Assembly: GCF_019925205.1 (NCBI RefSeq)
Contig: NC_083561.1
Location: forward strand, 23,745,217-23,809,216
From: Metopolophium dirhodum
Lineage: Eukaryota; Arthropoda; Insecta; Hemiptera; Aphididae
Direction of reading: 5' to 3'
DNA length: 64,000 bases
Position 1 is the stretch's first letter; each line of letters begins with the position of its first letter. Position numbers and translations under genes: made by a program. Shown here piece by piece: positions 26,336-40,564 of this stretch. The notes below the pieces were generated by a model. It did not search any database. It had not been told where the DNA came from and saw only the letters and a program-made list of their open reading frames with translations.

Positions 26336-28747
26336 CAATGGATGTGTAGTTTTTTTACGAAATACTTGGACGGACGATTTGTCATACATAATTTATTATT
26401 AAAAATTATAATGTTCCTACATAGCCATACACATGCACACGCTATGAGGAACGAATTAAGTAATTTGCATTGTATAAGACTAAAATGGAATATATTATAG
26501 ATATATCCATGAACAAAGTTATTAGGTATTATTGGATCCAACTGTACCTAAGTATATAATTATAACGTAGATACAACATTGCTACAAGAATTGAATAATA
26601 TAATATATAATATACTATAGAAGTATATACATATTACTGACGGTTTGTTGGCAGTATTAAATTTTTTTTTAAAAATCAAGTTCGTTTACTAACGAATAAA
26701 AGTGTATATTCGTGCACGAATATTATGCTAAAAATTGCTTATAAATATGTTATTTTCCTAAAATATGACAAAATTGAAAAATATGCAAAAATATGCAAAT
26801 TCAAACATTGTATTAAACTTCGCCTTTTCATAAAACAAAATATATTGTATAATACAGCTTACCTAGAATAATCTATGACCACTATAAAAAAAAACATGCA
26901 AATGCAAGAAGTTCCTAACCCTAAATATTATATTACAATATCATACGCGTCAATTATACCCCGTCCCTCTACTGCAATAATCGTGACATTTTTTTCATCG
27001 CATAACGAAAAACGGCTGTTTATTATCACGTCGTCGTACATAATATAATAATGATATACACAACGTACCGATATAATATTATAGGTACGTCCTAGTACAA
27101 TGTCATATACTCATATATATATATGCGCACACGATGGAGGAGGAGGTTTCAAACGTGGGACGTCTCTATTAGCGTATAGTTGAATATTAATATAATATAT
27201 GTCGTGGTTGTCGCACAGAGTTTTTATTAGCATATTATTGGGTGCAAATTGTACACTACTGCAGGAGCAGGGTCGGAACGGGCGGCGTGTACGTAATATA
27301 CATATATATAATACGACCATTCGCAAAAATAGCGTCCATCAATCACCGGTCACCGCCCCGAAAATGTCGCGGTTTCCCGCATAATATATATACGTGTATT
27401 ATTATTATTATTATATTATATTATATTATATTATTAAACTGTATACAAGGCGCACGCACACTCTATGGTTCGTTGTGGGTAGGGGGGTTGCAGCAGCAGG
27501 GATAGACGCGATAACAATGTAATAATTGTCATCCCCTCTTTTACCCCTTTACAATATACCATTACACGATGCGATGCCCTACAATCCTTTCTTTCGGGTA
27601 TTTTTTGCCCTTTCACATTATATTCGTATTCGTATATGTTATATTATTACATATTTTTATTATAATATGCCTACACACGAAAATTTGATTCCGACTCCAT
27701 GTTCGCGCTTATATTATTATGCGCTGCGCTTGGCGCTCACAATTATTATTGTTCGCGTCAGACGTCGGTAACGACACTATACTGTACCATATTATAATAT
27801 TGAAGGATATAATGTGAACATTTTGTAATAAAAGGACATTATTATCAATGGCGCGGTCGCGTATGGCATATATAATAATATATACATATTATATGCGGAC
27901 GTCGTCGTGCGATTAATGATTCGGATGACGGGTACCACTGTTGGACTAATTAATTTGTCGCCACGCCAAATTACGCGTATCCATATTAAATCACTTTATA
28001 ATAATACATATTATTATTGACGGCGAGTGGGTTGCGATCGAAAAGTCAATTAGGAATTCGGAGGGATTAGAATCCCTTGCCGCCGCGGGTATACTCGACG
28101 GACGACTCAAATCGTTTCGTCTGAAAATATGATGATTTAAATATGTAAATATTCAAATATTTAATAGGGGTGATAGGGCTATCCGGTTATATCAATACGG
28201 AAAGTATTTAAACGGACACAGTTTTTTTTGTACCTACTTGAAACCCAAACGGAACAATAACATGCTAATAACAGGAATATTGTGTTGTTATTAATACTAT
28301 ATTTTAATTTATATTATCAAACTATATCCGTTTGACTTTTGATCGTTATTATATAGACATATAGTATTGAGTTTGTTGTTATAAAGTGTACCTAGTTATA
28401 TACTAGTCGTGTTGGTTTGATATTGCGGGTTAATAACTGTCAAACTCATTATTATTATTTTATAAACAATCGCTTTAAACGTGTGTTGTTTGCCATTATT
28501 ATTGGTGTGTTGACGCAAGCCTCCCTTACACGCGCACACAATATCTAAAATTTAATACAAAATATATCAAACGCCTTGGTAGGTACTTGACGAATAAAAT
28601 ATGTAGGTAGGTACTTACAGTTTTAAGACTGCAAAGTATATCTCAGAAATAAGTACTAACTGTTCGTTTGTACAATATTGTACGTATTATTATTTGGTAT
28701 TTATTATTTATACTATTCATAGTGTAGATGCATAAAAATATGTTCCA
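26336..28747. other. Intergenic, no gene recognised
   Basis: AT-rich with a modestly GC-richer section at about 27120-27770. Only short unsupported frames. Confidence 0.55.
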
Positions 28748-28889
28748 CAGTGAAATCTCTTCTGACTTACACCTCCCAGTAACGGACGTTTTCTTGGGAA
28801 CCAACAACACACATTTTACAATCTGGACCTTCTAAATAGCGGACAAAATTTCAGCGACCGAGAGCGTCCAGTATTAAGAGGGTTCACTA
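28748..28889. mobile_element. Pogo-like MITE (CAGTG...CACTA)
   Basis: The left end CAGTGAAATCTCTTC and the complement of the right end TAGTGAACCCTCTTA are inverted relatives. The interior has the 'TAGCGGACA' and 'GAGCGTCC' strings typical of this MITE group. About 142 bp, non-coding, with partly decayed ends. Confidence 0.65.
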
Positions 28890-31800
28890 TATTATGCTTA
28901 CTAGTTACGGACCAATGACAAAGGCCAAATCCCGGGATTCTTTGCTACATGTTAAAATAAAAATAAATAAAAATAAGTATATTATCTAGTTTTATCTGGT
29001 TGAAAATATACAAACAATAGTGGATCGTGCTCATTGCTCAGCGAGTATTAGAGTACAGGGTAATAGGACTTAATTGTTTACTAAAAGAAAATCTTTTTGT
29101 GGGTTAAAAATAAGAAACTTTCAATGCTGTTTTAATGGTTAAGGATAACTAACAGAAAACCGCGGGAAACTGGAGTATTAGTACTGAACAGTGAACGAGA
29201 TGAACATTTTCGTATAACAAATCTTACTTTTATACACACCAATCATAAAGAATCACGTCTATTATTAAAAGAATTTTAACAGCTTCTATATTGTGAACCA
29301 CCGTCATTGTTCACAGTGTATCCTTTTTATTTATTCTATTAATTATGAAGTATCTATATTGGCAATATACTTGCATGTACCTACTTAATATTATAATCAA
29401 CAATAATATATTACTAATAATGTATAAGTCGCGGTGTGTTGGTGATAATACATAAGAACATTTTCTGTTCATTTCCTGCCTGTATTTAGGTAGGTACTTA
29501 TTATTGTAGTAATTATTAATTCATTTATATTAATTTTTATACCATGAATATTGATGATCTTTTTTATATAAAACTGTGGCATGATGTTTGGACCTGTTCA
29601 ATTATTTGCAACAATGGGTTTTTATTATTTTAGTGTATTTAAAAAATTATATATTATAATATTAAAGTTAAGAAAAATGTTAGTACAGTTTACACTTTAA
29701 ATACGTAAATTTACGGTAGACCACATACATAAACCTATTAAAGAAATTATAAAAAATAATATAGCATCAATGTTTTATTTTTATTTTTGTTAGATTAACC
29801 TTAACAAACGTAACTATATCCACATAATTTCGATCTTTGTACATTGCTGCCAATAGTCTCGATGGGATGTTCCTAGACAACTTAAATGTAGCCACAATAC
29901 ACGCCATTACATTTTATATGACTGGATATCGTGCATTATTGAACATCAGAATCCAAAATTATACGAGCAATGTCATGAAGATTTTTTTTTAATATTACCT
30001 CGTATTACCTTGATAATATGTTTACGAAGGTCCAAACATTTTTTCAAATAACTATTCTCGCCGATCGGGTATATTCTGGCCTGTTTGATGTACCTACCTA
30101 TGCACTTAATTGAATATAGTTACCGCCGTAAGTACGGCAGATTTTTAATAGTGATATTGTTATTGTATCATGATATTCGGAACAAACCGGTGTGGCGGTG
30201 TTTACAGCGTTTTCGTCCTATATATTGTCTGGCACACAAGCGAGTATAGGCGAAGGGTAGTGTACATTATATTATTATACATATACGAAATATACATCGT
30301 ACACTCGAATTATTATGGCGCGATGGCAGCGGCGGCGATGACGTTTACGCGCCACCACTTTAGTATAATATATTATAATATATATACTTGTATATACACA
30401 CATACCCATTATATACATATACATGCGTATATATGTATACCTTTCAATTATTGTGTTTAGCGGCGAAAATATTTCGAAAGGGGTTTTCTTTTGTGTACAC
30501 TTACACGCCGAGCTTTATAAAAATAAAAAATAAACCCACCCGAAAAGAGAAGGGTCTTGTCTGTCTGTCACGCCGCCGCTGCCGCGAGTTGTTACGTCGG
30601 CGGACGTAAAAAGAACGACGGGAGGGTCGAGGGGTTGAATAAAATTGATGGAATCGTAAAAAGTGCGGCGGCGGCGTGTGTATATCCGCAAATGCCGCAG
30701 AAGAGGAGAGAGAGCGTTTTGCGCGGTGGAAATGGACGAGCTGCAGCGCCGTGACGGGTCCTGCCATTCTGTCGACTCTTATATTGATATCAATTTCATA
30801 TTTTTATTTTTATTTCAGCGATGATTTGATACGTTTTTGCTTCATTGATGGACCGACGGGTCCATCATCATCCCCATTGGAAATAGTAAAGTAAAGAATG
30901 GACGACTCGGAAACATTATACATTTATACATATATAGATAATATATACCGGGGTCACATAATATATAGACCTGTTGTGCACCACTCTATACATATATACT
31001 AGGATGGGTTATAGTGGTAATAGGTTAATAAACTTGACGCATTGAGTGTGGAATATTTTATATGTACCTACATATATATATACAGATAACCGATATAATA
31101 CCTTCGTTTGATGAAAATTCAAATCTATTCATTATTCGTCACTGCGTATATAGTGACATGTTATATATACATCATACTGTGTGCTTAATATATAATTTGC
31201 ATCGAGTCTCTGCGGTCTGTATCATATACCTACCTACTCTTATAACATACTATAAAAACCTACATATTTGTATCTATACGACTATAACTATATGCTATAT
31301 TTTATTCGATACTCCATGATGTAAAGTTCAATAATCATTGATATTGGCTATACCGAAGTGTGTTTCCTTTTAAAGGTAACACGAAATATTTCGGTCCAGT
31401 GACCTCGGATTGATATATTATAAGGTTTGCGGAAGTACATAATATAGAAAATACAGAAATATTTATTAAAATAATTTGGTGATTATAAAATTTGTAGTAC
31501 TTTCATTGTGCTCATGCGCATTACAAATTGCATTTTTTATATTAGCAACAGGTGTTTTCAATACCAAATTCGGATAGTCATTTTGACCTATTAACCATAT
31601 GACAGCTCTAAAACAAAAACCGACAGAATGACAACGAGTTAATGTTTTAATTTAAATCATTGCATTTTTCAACGATTATCCTATGATTTTACAAATTAAT
31701 GTACGATTATGCGTATTAATTTGTTAGCTCAATGACAAATCTATCACTCGTCGTAATTTATCTTAAACCGATAAACCTATTCTGACGTTTAGTTTATTTC

Positions 31801-32042
31801 TGATACTTTAGAGTTTTAGAGTGTTAAATACATTATTATTTCACTATATCGAAATAAAAATGTTAATACCTACCCTGTTGTTGTAAATACGAGCGTGGCT
31901 GCAGCTGCCCGCGAACGCATATCCTTATGAAAAATCAACAATTGCTACTTAAATAGTATATGTTTTTACCTGTACTTTCAACAGTCCCAACTAACTTTAA
32001 TTCGGGCGTCAATGTGTCATATAACATATAATTGCGTGTTAA
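28890..32042. other. Intergenic with GC-richer island 30290-30780, no gene recognised
   Basis: The island has runs of GCG/GGC and small open frames on both strands, none with a recognised domain. The remainder is AT-rich spacer. Confidence 0.5.
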
Positions 32043-32343
32043 CCACGATTAAAGATATACAGGTTGCACATCGCTATAATATCACATCCTATAATAAACG
32101 GCTTTCAGATTGATTTACAAAGTGACTATAAAAATCAGCTGTTCATAATTAACTAGCGGTGCTTGATGTCAACACTCAACCATATGTGTCGACATTTAGA
32201 ACTAATTTTACATCTATATATCTATAATTGATTAATTGTAATACTGCCGCTTGGAGCGCCACTGGTTAATTATTGGTAGTTAACATTTCGTATTTCACCT
32301 TATCAGTAGTCGATGTGCAACCTGTATATCTTTAATCGTGATG
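32043..32343. mobile_element. TTAA-flanked MITE (piggyBac-type target)
   Basis: 301 bp between TTAA at 32039-32042 and TTAA at 32344-32347. Terminal inverted repeats of about 30 bp (CACGATTAAAGATATACAGG ...) match with a 2-base offset at the tip. TTAA target duplication is the signature of piggyBac elements. No transposase frame. Confidence 0.78.
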
Positions 32344-32347
32344 TTAA

Positions 32348-33254
32348 CTAAATAAACCGACTAAGAGCTATAGTACGAGCAGATAAGTATGCGGTAGTAA
32401 AGATGTGATTAAACTGAATAGGTAAGATTAGTAGACGCGTCTTCTTTCCATACTTTTGATAAGATTTAAACTTTAAAGGAAAGAAAAAAACATTAACTTG
32501 AGTGTCAGAATACCCTAATATACCTACCTGTTGTTCCTTTCAAAGATAGTATTATTTTTATAATCGTGGTCTTTTTATGACGTATATCAATACTTATAAT
32601 ATGATTACTGTTTTATTTATTTTTTAAGAAAATCTGTTTATCGAATATTTAAAATCAATACTTTTGTAGTTTTGTACAACAAGTAATGATGATGAAGGTA
32701 CTGCTTGATAATATTTTTAGGGAAACTCTCATCAGAGTCAGTACAGTCACCAACTCACCATTTCTACATATTAATATGGACCATGGTCACCTTACGTTTG
32801 AGTCCTACTACATCCTAAGTAGGAGGATGTCTCTGCATGCGTTCGATTACGACTAGCCGGACTGATGATTTTTGAACGAATATTATCACCAATATGTATA
32901 CCGAGTCTGATCGTTCAGCGACTTCACTTCGTGGACGCGGATTTACGCGCGAGCAACGGTAAAGCGCCATACCATGGTAATGCGCAAACCGAAATAGGCC
33001 AGCTCGGTGGGTGTACCTATTATACCATCATCGGGCATAATATAGCTGAGTTCGGTGCAGTATAGGTGTACAATAATATGTATAATATATATAATAATAA
33101 TATATTCCCATGCAAAGTCATTGAAAATCACGCGAGTGGTGGTGACTATCGATCAAGCAGCGTTTTCGGCCCGTATTATTGAGCGACGGCGGCGGACGTT
33201 GACAAGTGTGACAAGTGCCTTTAATTGGCGAACGCTGTTAACGGAACACTCACT

Positions 33255-33286
<32 letters not shown>

Positions 33287-35938
33287 CACACAAACATTAG
33301 TGTATCAAAACGTATATACGCCAACGCGCCACACATCAATCGCCGCGGATAGAGGCGGACACGAATTAATTGCCACCGTCGTCGTAGTCGTCGTCGTCGT
33401 CGTATATACAATACTACAGTCGAAGCCCGAGTCCTGTGCCGCTCGAGCGACGTCATATTATTATGGTACCTACCTTTTATAGTATACAGATCGTGTGAAA
33501 AATAGTTTTCTATCAAATATAGTATTATAGACCATAGGTATAATTATGCAGAACACCGTAAAAAAACAGGTAAAATAAACGAAGTGCGCACACCATCAAA
33601 CATGAAATGACGCTTGTAGCCCCTAAATTTTTTGTTATTAAATTTCTAAATATTAAAATACATAATATTAGTATATTAGGTGAATCTATACATTAGTATA
33701 TATTTAATTTATAAACCATTATATTTATAATCCTTTGAAATTTCATAAACTCAAATATAATAATATACAACCTGCTATATATACAGCATATAATTTTAAA
33801 ACAGTCAATAGACACAAGAATCGTGAGATTTAATATTTAGTTAATACAGTCATAAAACTGTAGTTGAGCTGTTGTGATTTTATTGTTAAACCGTTTTTTG
33901 TTTTTAATTTAGATTTTTGATTATTAGAAATATTCAATGGATTACATTTAAAGGATTGATTGAAAAGAGGAATGGGAAGTTCTCAAGAGAGTACACAATT
34001 ACGTAAATACATTACTACATTAGTACATTATACTAGGACTCCTCGTGTAATCGGATCGAGTACTTGGCCATAATTTCAGCTTATTAGGCATTTAGAACCG
34101 GCTAAAAACCAAAAAGAATTTGCAAACATTTATATACAAATCTTGTTTTTCAGACACGCACGTATTTATACGATAAACTAGTAAATTTACCACTGGTAAT
34201 GTACACAATATACAACAATACCAACAGATTAATATAACAATTTAACGAAATCAAAAAAGAACTCTACATAAAGAAATTGTTTGAGAAAATGATTGAACCA
34301 ACAACGTGAATAACATTATAAAAAAACTCGGGGATAAGTTGGACATCTTGAAAGGATTTCTTCGATAAGGGAGACAGTAACTATTGTATATAGCGATGAG
34401 AACATAATATATTATGTGGCACATGTCACATTTTTGTAAAATGTAAACTTCTACTCAAAGGTGGAAGTGCGGCCTGGGCCAGATGGGTGTTGTATCCAGG
34501 CTAATTGGTTCTCATCTAAATAAATATATATTTTTATGTCCCACATAGCTGTTGATTAATAAAATGCAATTTAATATGTATTTTAAATTGTCTAAGTAAA
34601 AATTATTTATATAAATATAAGTTAAAATTTTTTTTAAATTTAAATGCAGACCGTAATTTATTATAATAGAATAACTGAGTGATGTAAAATTATAAACTCA
34701 AAGAAATCGCTCTGCAATCTGATGTGTAGTAGGTTTCAAGTGAACCTCGGCATTAAATAGGTCACTGTGACAAATCTGTTCGAATCTGAATGATGAAGCA
34801 TTGTAATTACCCAAACAAGAACCATAGCATACTACTCGTTATTTTTCCTCTACAAGGTAGTCTATAAATCATAAATATGTTTCTGTTAAAGTAACCATGA
34901 CAACGAAAACCTTACGTAAAATCGGTCTGAAACAAAAAACGTATATTCAGCCCAAAAGTATATTTATATTAAAATGATTCTGAACTTAAACTTATTTTTT
35001 TCAAAACATCGCTTATATTAGATTATTTTAATATAGTATACCTATACATAAACATAGGTATATGCAAAAGTATGTGATATTGGTTCATGCCTCCTCATGT
35101 CTCATGGTGTGAATATTTTAAACTTTAAAATTAATCTAAATATTATAAAAATTAGTTTATGAATAGAAAGTAATATATCCAACGGAAAATATTGTGAAGT
35201 CTTTATGATTAATATTTATTTTTTTTAACTATTTCAACCTAATAAATAAAATAGTTATTTTTGTTAAAAATATATCAAATGTTGTTAAAATTAAAAATGT
35301 AAACGTCTTTAAAAAATTGTGCTTATGCACGGTTTTAAAATGCTGCAATACCAACATATGAAGAACCTTACATTAAAGTTTACTGGTGTAGCTATTAAAA
35401 TATTAAATTAGATGAATGTTATTAACTACAAAATATTTTGAAAATTGCCATAATTTTGATGAATGTTGTCAACATTTTAATTTAAATCTCTTATAAAACA
35501 AAAATTATATATAATATACGTATATTACTTTTATAAATAAAATATAAATTAATGATGTAGTTACAAATTATGATTAACCTGTATTAAATTTCAAGAATTT
35601 TGTCTTAAAAAAACTATTTTAGAAACAAATTGAAAAGAAAAAAAAGAAAAAATTTCAAATTCTCCGACTATTGACTAGGTACCGCTTACAGATCAAAAAT
35701 GTTTTTAAAACTATTCTATTACTATTCTATTACTATTATATTACATATCTAAACAAATATTTAGATAAAAAGTAAGTAGGTAGTTAAGTCTCTACTGTCA
35801 ATATTTTTGTAATTACTACAAAGAAACAAAATATATTTTGTCGCAAACTGATATTGCTTAAACATTCCAGTTTTTACTTTTTCCGTAATTTGTTTTTAGT
35901 TTTTCTGCTCCAAAACGTGATGGCCATGGATATTGTAA
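32348..35938. other. Intergenic, no gene recognised
   Basis: Includes a GC-richer patch at about 33130-33460 with an (AC)n tract at 33253-33292 and a GTC-rich run near 33378-33402. The rest is AT-rich. Confidence 0.55.
33253..33292. repeat. (AC)n microsatellite
   Basis: AC repeat with one G interruption. Confidence 0.9.
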
Positions 35939-36008
35939 ATTATTATTCTTTCTAAGGATTCGTAGCATGTCGTAGGTCAGACAATGTGTTATCATTTCTC
36001 GACCGGAT
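35939..36008 (+). repeat. Left copy of a 69-bp inverted repeat pair
   Basis: Contains TCTTTCTAAGGATTCGTAGC, then GTCGTAGGTCAGACAAT, then TTCTCGACCGG. Its reverse complement recurs at 40496-40564 with about seven mismatches. The match ends abruptly on both sides. Confidence 0.85.
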
Positions 36009-36571
36009 TGTTGTTGACCTTAAGCGCATAACCTCATGTTTTTCGAGAATATTTATAATATGTGTTATACTTATATTATTTTAAGAGTTTTTAGAGCAAT
36101 CAAATATCACATTATTAAATTCGTTAAAAAATTATAAATTATTCATTGATCATTCAAAATATATAACACATTTTTAATAGACTATTAATAGATCACGTTT
36201 CATATTCATACCTAACCTATGCAGTCTGTAAAAACATGTATGACACGATTGTAAAGATTGAACGAGCACCTTTACACATTAAACCTAGGTAATAATAATA
36301 AAAAAAAATGACCTACAGTTAATACGATTTACAAAAAATTACCTATTTTAAAAAAAAAAATTTAAAAATATAAAAATAAATCTTATATAATTTTTAAATT
36401 ACTACACTTTTATTTAAAATAATTAATACATTAATACAATATAACGCATAGTATTGAGTGCATAATAATACCTATACAGTTGTATACAGGTTTTATAAGC
36501 GTCATCTAAATCCACAAAAAAACAAAAATTCTAAAAATCATTTTTCAGCTGTGGTGTTATTATTATATTAA

Positions 36572-36956
36572 AGGGGCTCCAGTCGATGAAAAAGTGACTT
36601 TTAGACCAAAAAGCCAGACAAAACTGGAGGAATTTGACCGATTTTAATTTTGAAAACGGATTATGACCTATTAACAAGTTTACTAGGTTTTTATCGAGGT
36701 GATTTTTAATATTCCATTTACTGTTAGTGTCATAATACGTAGTGACGTGTCCATATAAATACAAAAATATCATATTTTTTTATCATAGATATCATAGTTG
36801 AAAAAATAGATATTAAAAATCGCCTAATAAAAATCTAGTAATCTAGGTAATCAATGAAAATAAGTTTTTAAAATTAAAATCCGTCAACTCAAATTCCTTA
36901 ACTTGTTGGTCTAAAAACCACTTTTTTTTCAACAACTACAGACCTCTGTAGCCACC
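36572..36956. mobile_element. TTAA-flanked foldback element with about 150-bp arms
   Basis: TTAA at 36568-36571 and 36957-36960. The left arm (AGGGGCTCCAGTC...GTGACTTTTAGACCAA...ATTTTAATTTT...GATTTTTAATAT) is mirrored by the complement of the right arm at roughly 80% by eye. A second CCCCCTTAA sits at 37062-37070, so the true right end could be there instead. Confidence 0.65.
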
Positions 36957-36960
36957 TTAA

Positions 36961-39900
36961 AATTGATTTTATGATACACAATTCAAATATAATATTTTAA
37001 AATAAACGTTTAGATTGGTCAAATCCACATTAGTTTTGACTTTAGACAAAACCAACCGGAACCCCCTTAAATTGAATACAAATATCTAGAACCCAAAAAA
37101 AACTATCTAAGAAGGCCAACAATAAATTTAATAAATGTATATAAACACTACAGCTAATTATTATTTTTTATTGATCTTCTTTATTTATAAAAATATTTAA
37201 AAATATTTAGTTGCATATTTTTATTGTTAGCACATTACCATCATTCACGTTAAGATTACTTCTTAGGTCCTACTTAAGTGCATATATTTTTTAATTCAAG
37301 ATCTAAAAATAGCACATTTATTTACATTTTTTGAGGTCTACAAACTACAATTATTATTCACGGTTTGATACCTCGTAATAGCGTAATAGTAAATCACCGA
37401 AAAGGCGGAAATGAAAACACAATATTAAGATTAAAACATTTTATAATAGAGTAGCGCAGTAGAACACGAGAAACATAATGTCCACATTACTGTTACGACA
37501 TCCTATGTATAAATAATCTTGATGAAATTTCAAACATTAATTTAATTTTTTTTAAGACGTGTATTCGTCGAAAATAAAAAGTTATAATTTACAATAATTA
37601 CTGATTGTATTATAGTACACAAACAACAAACGTAACTATATTATAATTTAAATGTAAATTTAAAAAAAAAAAAAAACATGCTCAATAATTCAATTATTGA
37701 TAGGTAGTATTATTTATAGACGTATTGTTATTCAATATTATGTACTTTTTTTGTAGGATAAAATATCTGATATAAGTAATGGGATGTTAAAAGGACAATT
37801 TATAATGTCTTATATTAAATTGAGACCATATTATAAAAAACAAGTACCTCTATAATGATGATTAAAAAAAAAAATTTAATGATGTAAGTATATACTATAC
37901 TGCGGTTCGTTATGTTTTAATTATTAGTTAAATATTTAATATAGAAAATATTGTTATTCATTTTTTTTTAAAGTTCTTCAATTATACACAAGCATTCATT
38001 TCGTATTAGAAGATAATTAAATATATGTAAATATGATATATCAAATAAATATTATAAGTCATTCGTATTTGATAAAGTAAATGGCTGCAGTTAATCGAAC
38101 AACAGCTTAACATATTTATTAGCTTACTACATAATACTATTATGAATGGTTGTTGAGCTATAATTGTTTATGTGATTATAGTTATAGTCTAGTGCCACTG
38201 CTTGAATTATGGGAGGGAGGCCTCCCGGAGATAGAGTAGCTCTTTAAAAACAAAAATTATTTACCGTATACCCTTAGGTAAAAGGTAAATCCCCATCAAT
38301 AAGTCATTTAAATTTTCAGGCGCACACATTTTTTTTTACACTTTACCACCCTCCTTTTACTTTGTTTTCCAATTCAAGCAGTGTAATATTACTTAAATGT
38401 AAATCGTGCAACTATTGAGTTGTGCATTTATGACGAGACGGGTAGGTATTGCGTTCGTTTCTCTGTCGTTGGTCGCAGAAATGATATTTCGCTGCCATGC
38501 AAAACTCACCCTCGTAGTGCCCTCTGTTGGCCCGAGGGACAAAAACGAAACCCACGCGGACAAACGAGGGCAACACTATGCTCAGAACAAGCGTAAAGAC
38601 AGAACACGTAAAAAAGAATCTATTTTACCGATATCTGATTTTTATTTTTTATTTTATCTTTGTTTATATTCCTACACGTTCGACTACAGCGGTGAATTAT
38701 ACGTATATTTTATTGTTATCCGCAGGGTCAACAAAAGTATGATGGCCAGGTTGGAGATGTAAAACTCGGTTTTTGACTAATGTGGTATAACAATTATTAT
38801 ACGTCCCAGCCGCATCCGCAATTATTGTCGACTACCACCTTGAAAACCACACACCTATTATGAAAATTAAAATAATTATCCTTGTTTGTGCGTTAGTATA
38901 TTTACGTAATCGAGATATCAGTACCAAGTACGTAAAATGTTACAATTTCAAAATACTCATAACTAATTGATAAATCAAAATATTGTATAAACCAGCGTAC
39001 AGGCACAGATAATATCGGTTACGCGTTTCTGTTCCGAACCAACAATAACTTTTACTATCTACTTTTTGTCGCTAATCCGGAATTAAAATTATTGATTATT
39101 ATAACATTATTATTATATCGTACCCATGTCCTACATATTTCAATATCCGCAGTCTTACTGGGCGGTGGTCGAAGGTAATAATAAAAATTAATTGTATGTT
39201 GTATGTTTGAGCGACTGTCATATTTAGTCGGATATTTTATACCGGGTTTGGGGGGGAGAAATTATTTTTACCTACATAAGATAAAAACTTGATGACTTTG
39301 ATGTGAAAGTTTTTTAAAAATAGGGTCCGTTATTAATAATTTATATTATGTATATCGTATATGATTTTGTTTTACTAATTGCAAATGTGTTTATTAATGT
39401 TGACAGTATAATATTACAATATTACCAAACAAATATCGTTTTAAAGTTAAGAGTTCATTATTATGTATTTCGTATGTGGCTTTATTTTTTCAATTTTCAA
39501 TGTACATTAGTATACAATATATACATTAATTTACCTATAAACTCCAAAATCATCCTCAGTCAACCTCAAACATTACCAACTTCATGACCACCGCCAAACT
39601 CCAATCTAAAACCTAATAAACCTCCACAAAATTCACGCAATGTATTCAATGTTCAACTATAGTTTATAATTGTTAATTGTACACCCAATGGTCCATAATA
39701 AAGCGGCTGGTTTTAATATAATATATAAATAAAAAAAAATTCCTAAAAGAGCATTCATGCTTATTCGCCCGAACAGTATTTTCTGTGGATAACAATTTCA
39801 CCCGATCAGTAAATATGATATTCAGATCGCATTTTGGGCCGATTCGCTCTAACGGTGTAGGTCCCTTTTACTTACAAGTCGATCAAAACGTGAACTATCT

Positions 39901-40495
39901 CTAAAGGTAGGTACAATATTTAGAGCTGGATAGATCTGTGCGGTGTTGAGTCATATAATATGTACAATACTATTATAAAGTACTTATTTACCCCTAATCG
40001 TTTGCCAATAGTTGTGGTCGTCTTGAACGAATATCGATAGGCACGACACGAGTAAACGTAATATTGTATTATGTTCAATATTTGTCAGCATAATAATAAT
40101 AGTTTATACATTGCAGTGATGAGTTATCCGTGAAAACTAATGTCGAGAATTCCGTTGAATAACAATCGATTATATTGTTTTTTAATTCGTATATTATATA
40201 ATATTGTAATTTATACCTGTAAATAAATATGATGTAACTTGACGAATATTGTCATAGCCCTCCGACGTTTTATAATGATATTTTATAATCAACAATAATA
40301 CCGATGCGTAATATTTTTGATTGTTTTAAACATTGTATAGCCCAACTATTTTGTTTCGACAATTGGTCTTATAAATGTGTTTATTTCAACATTATACGAT
40401 TCCATTATTTTTATGTATAATATATAGATATACTAAATATGAAGCGATATCTTATATAAGACTGAGACGTAAAATATAATTAATGTTTCCTTTGA
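36961..40495. other. Intergenic, no gene recognised
   Basis: Very AT-rich. A slightly GC-richer plus-strand frame at 38406-38762 (118 codons) has a non-ATG start and no recognised domain. Confidence 0.5.
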
Positions 40496-40564
40496 ACCGG
40501 TCGAGAAGTGATAAAAAATTGTCTGACCTACGACGCGCTACGAATACTTAGAAAGAATAATAAT
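40496..40564 (-). repeat. Right copy of the 69-bp inverted repeat pair
   Basis: Inverted copy of 35939-36008, about 4.5 kb away. The shared core is GTCGTAGGTCAGACAAT on the complement strand. Confidence 0.85.

Noticed and set aside
3204..33292. Cys-Val and Thr-His repeat proteins at several sites
   Set aside because: Translations of (GT)n/(AC)n microsatellites.
38406..38762. 118-codon frame with a Lys/Arg-rich middle
   Set aside because: Non-ATG start and random-looking composition; no homologue recognised.
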